A stretch of 64,000 nt of DNA, taken from NCBI GenBank assembly GCA_024305745.1, contig JAHRBS010000010.1, positions 379,501-443,500 of the forward strand, in the 5' to 3' direction. Below, piece after piece: positions 22,213 to 33,530 of this stretch (positions are counted from its first letter, which is position 1; each line of letters opens with the position of its first letter). The translations under genes and the position numbers were made by a program. The notes below the pieces were generated by a model. The model saw nothing but the letters and a program-made list of their open reading frames with translations. It searched no databases and was not told the origin of the DNA. The stretch is from Polyporus tsugae. Lineage: Eukaryota > Basidiomycota > Agaricomycetes > Polyporales > Polyporaceae.

Positions 22213-25200
22213 TCACGCGCACGCGTTCACGTCGACGAATGCGCAGTCCTCCCAGTCCACCACACGCCCTCTGTCCGTCACGCCCTGCACGTAAAACCTC
22301 GCCGCACTCGCCCCCTTGAGATCTGGAGGCAAACACGCAGCATCGACATAGAACCGGTTCGCCCTCCCGTCGAGCCCCGTCGTCCCAACGAACGTCGCCG
22401 CTTCCGGTGCGTGCGCGCCCCCCGGTCCGGGATAGCCCTGTACGTACACGTTGAAGAACGCGAAGCCGGGCGCGGGGTGGTCCAGCACCCACGCCGCTTC
22501 CGGGTCTTCTGGGGACTTGAGCGTGAGCGCCGGCACAGGCCCCATCGAGATCCCGGTGCCCCATGCGAGAACACCCGCGAACGGGGCCGGGCCCGGGATC
22601 ACGGCGGCGTGCATCTCCCGATCAGCTGCGAAGCGCGCCCAGATGATCTTGGGACTCAGCGCGGTGTGGCGCGGGGAAGGGGGGTTGGCGTACACGCTGA
22701 GCGCGCCGATCGAGAGCGAGAAGTCGACGGGCTGCGAGGGGTCTTCGCACGTGAAGCCGATCACGAGCCCAGCGGCTGAGAGAACGTCCGCGTCGGCTGG
22801 GTCAGCACACGCGAGCGTGACGTCGACGAGGAGCTCGGTCCACCCTCCTGGAAGCGGTGTGTCGGAGGGCGACGGGACGAAGGTCACGCCAAACTCGGCG
22901 TCAAAACCTTGTGCGAGGGATTTCACGGACGCGCCGACGTCGGCATCGACGGGGCCAGAGAGCTTGTACACGATGGACAGGCGGTAGGACTTGCGCGGGG
23001 TTATGGCGAGCGACTGGATGGGAAGCCAGACGCAGCGGAAGAACGCGTCTTCGGAGTCGGACCCTGCGGCAGAAAAGGAAACGACCAGGGAGCTTCCACC
23101 GAGCCAGGCGTCGTCCATAGATATGTCCGCAGACGCCGCTGGGACGGTCTCGTCGCGGTCCCCGTTCTCCCATGCAAGCGTTGGACGTGGGAAGACCAGG
23201 TCTCCAATCGAGGTCGACTTGTCGACATCCGTCCATCCCGTTTCACTGCTGAACACCCTTTCCCCGCGGACGAACCAAGCACAACCCACACCCGGCGAGA
23301 ACGTCGTGAAGAATGGGAGCACCGCCGGATTTGGGGGCGGGAGCCTCGGGAAGAACTCCGCGACTGGCTGGAAAGGGCTGTGTTCGCACGCGGGCTCGCC
23401 CTCCTTCCGCCCATGCGGCGGAACCTCGACGTGCTCGCCGACTGTCGGCGGGCCGAGCCAGAGCTTGCGTTCGTACGCCCACCAAGCAGCCCAGGACCAC
23501 CCGGTTGTGTCTTGCTCGCTCTCCCAGGTCCAGGCCTGGCCGAAGAGGGCGACGCTGAGCCCCAGGAACTCGGGGTCGATGTGCGAGATGGCCTTGTAGC
23601 ACCCGAAGCCGCCTCCCCCGTGCGACCCGCGGCCCCAGACGTCGACGCCGATGTAGATGTCGGAGAGGAGCTTGGGGCGGGGTAGGGTGGATTGATCTAA
23701 CGAGAGGAGGTATTGTGCCGTCATGGAAGGGTATGGGTGGGGCCACTGTTGGCGTTCGCGGCTCTATTATTTCTACGTACACAGAATAAAGAAGGGAGAT
23801 GGTACGTACAGTATAGTTGGTAAAAAATGATGTAGACGGCAGGAAGAACGGCAAGTTGACGCTGTTGAGCCTGTCTTGCCATCTTAGCTGGCCGTTAACG
23901 ACGATGCTATCATACCTGCAGCACGGTCAGCTCAGGATGTCAGCGCGGGTTCAGGGTGCATGGAACCTACCACATCGCCTCCGCATGAGGGCCAATCTTG
24001 CACTTGAGCTCTTGCTCGAGAAGGGCAATCCACATCGTTAGAGCCCGAGCTTGTTGGACGCCGCCGAGGAGTGGATACTCAAAATTCAGAAGGTATCCGT
24101 CAAAACCTCTCTGATAGGCAAGCTCCGCAAGCAAACGGGCGTAGTGAGGGGATACCGGGAGCGTTGCGTTAGAGTCTGGCTTGGCAGGGCCGTATGTCGG
24201 CTTAGGAAGAGGGCCGACGAGCAGCTGCAAGCATTCTTCCTGCGACTCAGCACCCTCGAATATCCTATATGAAAGATCAGTGGCGAGCCGAGGCGGACGC
24301 TATCATCAGCAAAATTACACCTTCCTGAACTCTGTTGAACACCTCCGAGTGCCTGGGGAAGCAGTCTAAGGAGCCCTCAGGAGCCTCAGGCTCTAAGGCA
24401 TCCGATGCCTGAGAACCTGAGAGCGACTGGGGCGACCTGTCACGCTTACCCAGGAAGTCCAGGAAGCTCAGGGTCCGGCCAGGAAAAATGTACTTTTGCT
24501 GATGCATGATGATGATGTGGGACATACAAAACACCGAGCATCTTCACCCCATGCCTGTGAGCGGCCGTTGACCATCCAGGTGGTGGGATCGTCACCCTGT
24601 GGTGTGAGAAGCTGATGAAATAATTAGCGCACTGCCCTTGCCAACGGTGTCGGAGCGAGATACCCATACTAGATGAATGTGTCGCAGTACGGCCAGAAGT
24701 TGAACGTGTACGACGGAGCTGTCGGCGACTCCGTGTAGCCTCCCTGGGTTGATGGATCAATTAGTGCATGCGTGGAAATCGTGGTGCTCAATTATTATGG
24801 CCGCTAGCCTCGTTCACACTGCAAAGAAAGTAACTTTTCTGCAGCGAGGAAAGCCTATGGAAATGATGAAAATTTCCTAAATCTTTCACCGGGACGGACA
24901 GTCTTTGCAAAAGCGCCTTTCTTCGGGCACCATACGCCCATGGGCCATGAGCCTTTCCGGGCTCTAGATTGGCGCCTTTCCAAAGCCTTTCCGTTACGGT
25001 GAAATTTTGATGGAAAGGGTCCAATCCAGAAGGCCATCCATCGACTTTATGTGGAACAGTTGATTTCTCCCCAGTGTCAGAGACGTTCAGAGGCAATTGA
25101 TGGGAGGTGAGGTCAGCAACGGAGACTGTCTCATACCCACCCGTCCTAATTGTTCTTTCCGCAGCGGTGGGGTGCGAGTTAAGACGGATGGGTACGAGAC

Positions 25201-25541
25201 AACCAGTAGCTAGTGGTCACGACAATTGAGCACTCCCAATAGGCTCGAGCTGAGGAAGGCCGGATGCCCAACCTTGTAGTCATGGCAAACCTATAAGGCA
25301 CTGAGTGAACCAATCGCCTAGCGGGATGACAGCAGGCATTTACCAGTAACTTTCCTCTCGTTGTCGATGAGCTCAAGACGCCTTCAATCTTGCTTCGTGA
25401 GGCGTAAGGTAGTATGCCGTCCGAATATTTGTGGACGGCCGCACCTGGGCTCTTCGCCCATTGATCGAGATCAGCGAGAGATCGGAAGAATGGCGTATCT
25501 TGCGAGACAAGCGACGAGTGATGCCTGCCTCGAATGGGCAT
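22213..25541 (-). CDS. GH85 endo-beta-N-acetylglucosaminidase, copy 2
   Basis: Intact ENGase paralogue. Exons (5' to 3'): 25344-25541, 25273-25290, 24670-24743, 24528-24611, 23971-24264, 23810-23915, 22213-23745. They join to 768 aa. The catalytic pair is Asn185/Glu187. All GH85 motifs of copy 1 are present. It lacks the Pro-Gly insertion near residue 33 and the Arg-Asp pair in the accessory region (ACADPAD where copy 1 has ARARDDPAD), and it ends VNACA. Its promoter region is the left end of C copy 2. The last-exon protein segment (503 aa from MTAQYLL) is identical in copies 2, 3 and 4. Confidence 0.93.
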
Positions 25542-26019
25542 TCTCTATGGAGGAGAACTTGTGAATGGAGTGGTTAGTAGAGAGAGATGGTGTACAAATA
25601 TCCTTCCAACCCTCAGGTTGCTCTGTGAACCACTCACGACTCTCGTCCGACTCAACGACGCGACTGTGGCGTGGGTGCCACGACTTTCACGCGTTCTCAT
25701 TGGCTCCCCGACCCTTCTCGATCGCAGTTTCGCCGTGAATAGGCGCTCGCCCTCTCTCGCTCGCTCGTCCTCCCCTTTCTACGACTTCCCCTCCCCGTTC
25801 CAGACACGAATCTGTCCAGAACACGGCGCCGTTCTCCTCGGGCATCTCGACTCTCCCCTCTGTTCCAATCTCGGCTCGCGTCCTTTCGTCCCTCGCCCGG
25901 AACAGTACATCGCCTCCAGCCCTCCGGTCTGATCCCCAAATACCTCGGCTTTGCGCTCACCATGTACTCTGCAACCTCATCTCAACAACTCTCAGCCGAG
26001 CCCCCGGCCTCTGTGCATC

Positions 26020-28536
26020 ATGTCGTCCACATTGCCGCCATCTCTCCTCTGGCCGGCGAGTAATCCGACATTCACCGGCCTTCCATGCCTCCTGTATTCC
26101 TCAAATCGGTCGCACATCGCTCCGTGGATCGTTCCTCAACAATTCGTCTCAAGTTCCCGGCCGGGAGATCGATCCCTGGACGTCTGGACAGAGCGCGCCC
26201 GCCCAAACGCTCAGGTTCGTCTCCAAGCCATCGTACTCGTTCCTGACATGCTCACCCCGCTTTGAACAGCTTATCGCGTAGCTGTAGTGCCCATCGAACA
26301 TCGGATAAGGCCCGCCCGCTAACCAGCTTCGTGGAGCTCGCTCACGGCGGCCCTCCTCCTGCCCAGACGGCCAACCGCAGCCGACGCACTTTGCGCACCA
26401 CCTGTACGATGTGCCGCGTTCCACACATGTGAAAGCTGTGGTGTGGTCGTCTCCCGACAGCTCGCAACACGCCAGCTGTGCGAACCGGCTGGAGAACGTC
26501 CGCACACTACGACCGCCGGCCTCCGCCCACCGCGAGCCCTCTCCACACATCAGACCCCCTCAACCGAGGCTCCCTCGATCGTACACGTCGGCACGGGTCG
26601 CTCGGAACCGTTGGAACAGCATGGACACGCGGTCTCGTCCGCGCAGTGCAAGCTCTTACGTCCCCCGGCGCGGGGTAAGTGCACGCTCTGTATCGTTCCT
26701 CTCTGCGCATCCCACGCCGCCCGGTTGTGTCATCAGGCACCTAGGGCGCCCCCACAACGATCCACTACTGCGTCCACGACTGGACTGACGGGAACATGCG
26801 CGAGCAATCGCGTCTGAACACTCCGCACCCGCCAGCCATACCGCCAGGTTCGACAACGCCTCCAAACGGATCAAGCGGACGAGGAAATGGGTCGGAAGGG
26901 CTCAGACGAGCACCCGGGGACGTAGGAAGGAACGGGCGTGCGCTCGCGCGAAAGGCTCAACGTCACGCCTCTCCGCGTACCAGGTGAGCCCGAGGGGCCG
27001 TATCTGTTCGTCCCGCGAACGGTGCGCTGACCCGCCGGCTGGAACAGACAGCCAGGATGTCCAAAAAGCGTAGAGGACACCGCAGCGAGGAACGTCAAGT
27101 CCTGCCGGCATCGATACTGCACGGCTCAAGTAAACGACATGGGCTATTCCTGTGGTGGGAAAGGTCAGGGAGAGACACATGCTGTGGTTGGTTCAGAGGG
27201 AACAGGCGAGTGCACATCGGGAGGACGAGATGACGCCGGCGCGGCGCGCAGGTGAGTGATCGAGCCACAAGTCGCGAACCGGGCGTCGTAACGCCGTCCT
27301 GACTGGTGCGTTCGGTAGCCGAAGGCCTCCCGCACAACGCACGGACACCAGGACACTAGGACAAAGTCGACCCAAGGGGCCAAAATAGAGGAGAGCGGCG
27401 CGAAGTTACGCCAGCCCACACCCTCGTCATGGAACGTAAACCGTAGGTCAGCGCCCATCAGAACAACACCAGATCGACGCTGACAGAACGTTCCAGAGAT
27501 CCACAGCTTGATCGACGCGGGGATGTTGGACGGGAGGCGGAACACCAACCCCAGGTGTGTGCCGCGCCGACAAAATGCACGATATCGCGACCGCACCATG
27601 TCTCCCCTCCGGCGCAAGTGAGGTACAGACGTCCACGAAGATCCACGAGACCCGCCGGTGCCATTTTTCGCCGCCTGCGCGAGATTCAAAAATCGACGTA
27701 AAACGTCGATTTCATTGCAACCCGCCTCGTCGCATCCACGTCCCGCCGGGGATCAACCAGCCGTCATCCAAGGCACTCCAACCGAGGTCAGACGAGCCCA
27801 GAACGACGACCGGTGAGTCCCGGAAGGACGCCGCTACGGCGCAGGCCATAGATCTGTGCGAGGAGACGGAGAAACCGGCCACTCACTCGCGCCACCTGAG
27901 TCTTCTCGCGTGCTAACAATGATTTACAGGGCCTATGCATCGCCCAGCGTCGAACGCGGCCGGTTTCACGGCGATCGGACGACTTTTAAAAATCGGTCGA
28001 AAACGCGATTTCATGGCGTTCCAATTCCCGCCGGCACTGCGCGCGCATTCTCTCCCGCCGGTCGCCTCGCACGACGCGGCGGCCACTTTACGGCGTGTCT
28101 GTGGGTCACAAGGACCACGTACGAACAGCTCTCGGCGACCAGAAACAAGTCTCTAAAATGCACTTTTGGGCGGGTCGAAGACGCGTGCCCCGGACGCGAG
28201 TCGGACAACGGGCTCGACGGCCGACCACCGCCATTCGGTGTCCCTCTGGATCGCTCAAGGGGACCTAATTGAGCCTGTTCAAAGCTTCTAGAGCGTCCGA
28301 ATGGGAGAATAGAAGGCTCGGTGCCGGCGGGTACGGGGGCGACTTGTTCCCAGGCACGAAATTCTCAAGATCCCATCGGACGGAGGACCGCAGACGACGT
28401 CCCGGCCACCCCCTAGCATGGGCCTGTGCGCGGTAAGGCGCGCCACTCGTTTGCGACGCTCGGGTGCGCGTCCGCCGTCCTGGTGAGTCTGCCGCCCGAA
28501 ACCCCGCAAGCGCACGGCTAATCAACACTGGCGCAG
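26020..28536 (+). other. Spliced-looking transcription unit, frame unresolved, copy 2
   Basis: Counterpart of 14877-17264. Consensus introns are kept, including 27252-27318 (67 nt, same length as in copy 1), the GTGAGT...GCTAAC...TTTACAG intron, and the final GTGAGT...CTAAT...GCAG intron ending at 28536. The frame open in copy 1 just upstream of the 74-nt intron carries a TGA here, so a shared protein is not supported by my model. Confidence 0.3.
27690..27712. repeat. Perfect inverted repeat, copy 2
   Basis: Same 10-bp-arm palindrome as at 16418-16440. It sits just right of the diverged segment. Confidence 0.7.
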
Positions 28537-31319
28537 GTTTCCGGGTGCCTCAAAAAGCTTACGGGAAGGCTCGGACTTGTGCCAAACGGGATTGATGGTG
28601 CCACTGCGAATATCTGGGCAAAGAGATGGTACGCGGCGCATGCCTCGAATCTGGCACCCGCCGAGATGACAACCCGCGAAGTCCAGCGAGCACCCCGACG
28701 GAACTCAAGGCCGGCGCAGAATTCACAACAGCGGCAAGCACGAGTGCGCCATGGATGGCCGCCATTGCGGACCGGAGTCGGCTGGAATCAACGCGATGGC
28801 GAGCTGGGCAAGGGCGCAGCGTGGCGACGAGCCCCTCACCCGGTACATCCACGCCAGAGTCGGCTGGAATCACCAGCCCGAGCCCGAGCGTCCGCTGGAC
28901 GGACTCGCACTGAAGGACGGGCATGCGCGGCGTGTCGTCGCAACGACTCGAGCACGACGCGCGCGGCGTCCGGAACGGCGCGCTGGGGTCCGTACGTACG
29001 ACACATGTAACAACGCTGACGGGAATATATTTTGTGCGCCCCAGATCGCGTCCGCGTGCCCCCAGGCCTGCGGGCCCCCACAAGGATAGGCGAGAGTCGA
29101 GGTGTTCGATACGGCTGGAGTAGAAAGCGGACGGCCTACTGTCGGGAGCTGTTCCCGGGGGAGTTAGAAGGCGGTCCTGGTGCCAGGAGAACGCGTACCT
29201 GGTCAGGCGGGCTGTTGAACCGGTGTGTGCGCCTTCTGCGTGCTTGAACGGTGCGGTTCGGGCTCACGCACGCGGTCGGCTAGAGTGGGTAGTTGGTGCT
29301 GAAGGAGCGGGAGATTGCGGTCGGAGCGACGGCGCGGTGTGGAACGGTCGGTGGCGGATCTTCGGTGCGAGCGTACTCCAGCCGGGACAGGACCTAGGTA
29401 CAGAGGTTGTTACCCGTGCGCTTGATCGACGAGCGCAACAGCAGACTTACAAAGTGCAGCGGTAAGCCAGATTGATAATTGAACTTGGCGTCGCGTGAAG
29501 GTCGATCATGGACGCTGACTTGCATGGACAGGTGAGAGACTGGTCGATCTTCGCCAGAGTCTCTCGGTCTCGATGATTCATGAAAACCAAGATTAGATCT
29601 AGGCACAGAGCGGGGAATCGTCGTTGGCACGACGGGTACCCACTCACCAATGGAGAACAGGACCGGCGATCAAACCAGGCTCCCGGGCGACAAAGTAGAA
29701 AGTTCATGAACTCGGAGACAGGATGCAGCACTCGGGAAGTGGCCAGTGTGCGAGGGTTAAGAAGTACGCGGCGTGCAAGGGAAGAGTGCAGTCAGGTGAG
29801 TGCTGTGTCATGGCCGACGATCCTGGGGTTCTTGTAGGGGGAGGATGGGGCCCGTGCGCGGGACATTGTGCGCACGGTCTCGGCGCACGATGTTCCGATC
29901 TTACGATGGCCGAATGGCCAGGCTCACAGACTCACATCATGCACACGAGCGAGCCGGACGGGAGATGTGCGCCGCCAGCAAGACGGCGTTGACGGCGAAT
30001 GGGCAGGCTGGGATTCATCCTGTGGAATGCCCAGACGGAGGAAATGGCTTTAGCCACTTCCGAGGAAGGGACCCGAAGCATCGAGCCCCGCGCTGTCCTC
30101 GCTTCGCTGAGCGGGCGCGCCTTTCGGCTGATCGCATTTTCACGCCGCTCATTGTTGCAACCCTATGGACGTAACAATAGCATTCCGGGGCTGTTTCACA
30201 ATTCCGCGGTATCCGGCCGTACGTGAATTGTAGGACCGACGGTTGGAGTTGTGGGGGCACACTAGCATACTACGGCATGTCCCACCACGACTTGCGGCCA
30301 TGCCAATCGGAACTGGAATGAATGGTACTGGCATGGGATAAATGCAGCGGGTATTGTGGCTGGGATTACGACTGGCGGCACTGACTTCAAGTCAACAGGC
30401 GGATCCACGGCTGCATGGCGAACTGTGTGTTTTCCCACTCGATCCGAATGCGGAGTATGTTTCCGTTGGATGGATTATCCAAATGGCACGAGGATGGCGG
30501 CGCCGACGCTCATTCCAAAGCTGGGCCTTCGGCATAGGAGAGCCTAAGGTTTGTTGCTTTCCGACGGACACTTGCCGGCGCCGCCGTGGGATACGGCGAG
30601 ATAGTATACTGGCAGCTTTTGTTGACTAATGTAACGTGCAATATGTTGGGGGTCTCGAGGCCCCACTGTGCAGCAAGGTGCACACAAGATTCGATTTCTG
30701 AACCATTGTTTTGAAGCCTGGCCTGAGCTGTCTGTACAGTGGTTCAAGTGGTCGGTACTAGTGGTATGGCCACTGCGTGTGTTACATCTCGGCGGAGGAT
30801 GAGAATGTCTGGTCAGTGTTCGGGATTGCCAGGACTTCCGGCGACTTGCAGGAAATATCTCAGGCTAGCTTGCAAGCGATCATGACGGTGTTCTCTCGGC
30901 ATGCTCGGACGACGGAAAGACTGTCACCGGTCTAATTTTACAGCGGAAATTGGGTGCATAACAAATCAAGCGGAAGCGGCATTGGGACGGGTGATCGGCT
31001 ACGACTCAAGGTCCGGTAGGGTAGCCCAGTCTACCAAGCCGCACACAGGTTACAGGTTGTCTTCGGAGTGCGACATTCACTCTTTTACTTGGCTCATACC
31101 TTCGGGGTTGCGGTGGTGCCCGTGCCAGATAGTTGCAGGAGAGATGAGAAGTGTAGGTGTGGCAATTAAATTGATGAATGGTCGGCCGGCCGGCGCAAAC
31201 ACGAGCCTGGGTCTAGGTGCGCGGTGATTGAGACAGGTGGTTATGATTAGCCGAAAGCCTTCACGCTATGCGGTGGCCAGACTCTGGGCCCTCGAACCGC
31301 TCTAGAATTGCCAGCAGGA

Positions 31320-31324
31320 TATAA
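31320..31324 (+). promoter_or_regulatory. TATA box upstream of Cys-rich gene, copy 2
   Basis: GATATAATAG, 140 bp before the ATG at 31460 measured from the T. The context is conserved with copy 1. Confidence 0.5.
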
Positions 31325-31459
31325 TAGTGTGCAACGGAATGTAATCACGCTTTCCCTTCCCCGCTGAGACATTTTTCTAACCTGCATTCACCATATCCCT
31401 CCACCGAGCTTGACATCTACCGCCATTCCATCACTCCGAGCCTTTGCTGCACACTCATC

Positions 31460-32268
31460 ATGACTCGCTGGTATGGAGTTCCATGTCAAGGCTGTAGGAT
31501 CAATATGTGTCAGATGTGCAGGTAAGTCCGAGCTCCGTCATAGTCCCCATCGCGACAGCTTGAATCTGGCTTACCCACGTCCATAGCACATCATTGTGCA
31601 TGGAATACGCTTGCACGTCAACGACTTGGCAAGTCCCTGATGTCGACCTGCGATACCAAGCACAAGAGTGCGTATTCGGCGAAGCAACAGGTGGTCCAGC
31701 ATATTTGCGCAAACACATGGGTTCAGCAGCTCCCGGGCACGACAAGGAGCTTACGTTGGTTGTTCGGATGATCCCTTCAACACTCACAGTGAGTCGTATT
31801 GTGCCTACCATTTCGGACATTCAGATCAACTTGGATTGTCTTGCAGATTTGGTGCTCGCACGCTCCTCGATACATCTTGTATGCTGTGCACGCATGATGC
31901 GGGCTGGGTGTCGGACGCTCTCGGCCTGCCGGAGACTTAAACAGGCTGCATCCTCGAGGGGAAGTCCCGTTGGACAGCATGCTTGGAAGCTCATTACGAG
32001 GTGTGTAAGCTTAGTATTCTCCTGCATGGCTCACCTCTGTGACACTGCCTATGACATGAGGCAGCAAGATATCTCCGGCGGGCGGGACAAAATACGGGAA
32101 GCACGGGGGGCGGCAGAGTCATGGATGGCGAAAACCAAGATTGCGGGCGCACATCTCAAATGGTATGTCGACTCACCTTTAGCTTATGAGGTCATTCTGA
32201 ATTTCTGATGTGTGCCGGATAGGCGGGGCAACGGGCGTAAGAGGACGAAGGTCGCGGTCACACATTAA
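31460..32268 (+). CDS. Candidate six-exon Cys-rich protein, copy 2
   Basis: Same gene model as at 20143-20951, shifted by 11,317 bp, with all proposed splice sites present. Two residues near the C terminus differ from copy 1 (EARGAAESWMAKTKIAG where copy 1 has Ala and Glu). The N-terminal Cys cluster is unchanged. Confidence 0.35.
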
Positions 32269-33530
32269 CAAGTTGAGTTCCTGTCTGGCGACGCGAACCA
32301 ATCCCCTGACGGGCGCCGGCATGTGCAACTCCTCCGCGGCGGGCGTCACCGCGCTCCCCGGGTCCTCGGGGCTGGTCACCATCTGGGACTCCTCCTCGCA
32401 GTTCGTGCTACAGTATTCCCCGGCCCGTCACTGCCTCGACACTCTGGGCGCCCACGTGAAGTCAGCGACGGCGGACAGCGTGCCTGGGCCAGAGTCGTTT
32501 TGGGGACGAACACAACTGTGTTTGCCGGCAGCCCGCACCTCGTGTGCAACGCGACGATCTCGGGAACCTGAACGTGTCAGTGCCGTGGTTGCGGCGCCCA
32601 CAGTGAGACAGGTGACGCGGTTGGCGGACTCGGACCTCGCGCTCCGGTCCTCCGTGGCTGGCGACTGCTCGCCTGGAATCGGAGCACACTTGGTATGCAC
32701 CTTCTCTGTCTCGCGTGAACGCAAGAGGCTGGAGGTTGTGGGCTGCATGTATACGTGCAGCGAGTCCTCGCGGGATGCCATGGCTGGCAAGGTGCGAGGG
32801 CAGGAGAGGTGCGAGGGGACTGACGTGCAGCGGGAACGAGTCTTGCGGTGGATGAGTGGAGCGGGAGGTGGAAGAGATACCTGACTTGGGTGCATGCAAG
32901 CTGGAAGTGGCGGGCTGCATACATGAACTCCTCGCGGGACGCAGTTGCTGACCGGGAGGGACGCACAGAGTTGTTGCGAGAAGGAGACTCGCGGTGGGAG
33001 TTGTTCTTGGGCGAGAGGACGAAGGAGGCGGAAGACGTACCTTCGGATCCGGATGTGAGCGCCCCAATCAATTCCGCCCTAACATATTTCCCATCACGGC
33101 TCCGGGTCCAACTGCACTCCGGGCACACTGACATATTCAGCGTGAGGGCGCTGCTGTGCTGGATCCCAAGGTCTGTAGTGCAAGTGTACATGGGACAGAA
33201 GTGTAGCAGTAGTGTAGCAGAACACATCGAACGTGGAACATGATCACGAGAGACGAGAGCGAACCGGAAGGGAGACAAGTTCCCGGAATAGACGCCCTGT
33301 GTGCGGCGCTCGTCTGCCACAATATGCTCGACTCAGTTCTCCCTGTCTGCAAAAATCCGACAACCCTGTACTCCACGACTATGCCCGCTCAGCGCTCTAG
33401 AAACACACAAGTCTCCCTAGGTCTGTGTCTATCGATGAGGCAGGAAATCGACTCTGCCGCACGACGCCCCCGCGCACACGAGGCTACGAGACGCCGCACA
33501 GCCATCCCCCGGGCCTCGGCAGACGAGATC

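Larger units (their letters stand above)
14422..22219. repeat. Block C, copy 1 (7.8 kb)
   Basis: Spacer between ENGase copies 1 and 2. It contains a spliced-looking region (14877-17264, frame unresolved), a stretch of short frames without support (about 17270-19990), a TATA-driven six-exon candidate gene (20143-20951), and about 1.2 kb of GC-rich sequence with a local imperfect duplication near 21407-21460 and 21578-21630. No LTRs, terminal inverted repeats, transposase or reverse transcriptase motifs were seen. It differs from copies 2-4 mainly in 15445-16409 and by lacking a 45-bp segment near 17647. Confidence 0.9.

Noticed and set aside
14422..22219. Block C as an LTR retrotransposon, Helitron or DNA transposon
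   Set aside because: The ends show no LTR, inverted repeats, TC...CTRR ends or target duplications, and no RT, helicase or transposase motifs were recognised.
22213..23724. 503-residue frame starting at MTAQYLL taken as the whole gene
   Set aside because: The frame continues upstream through the splice FFTNYT/WPHPYPS into GH85 catalytic exons. The Met is internal.
26149..26550. 133-codon minus-strand Cys/Trp-containing frame in copies 2-4
   Set aside because: It is broken by a stop in copy 1 and overlaps plus-strand intron signals. In GC-rich DNA a frame of this length is weak evidence.
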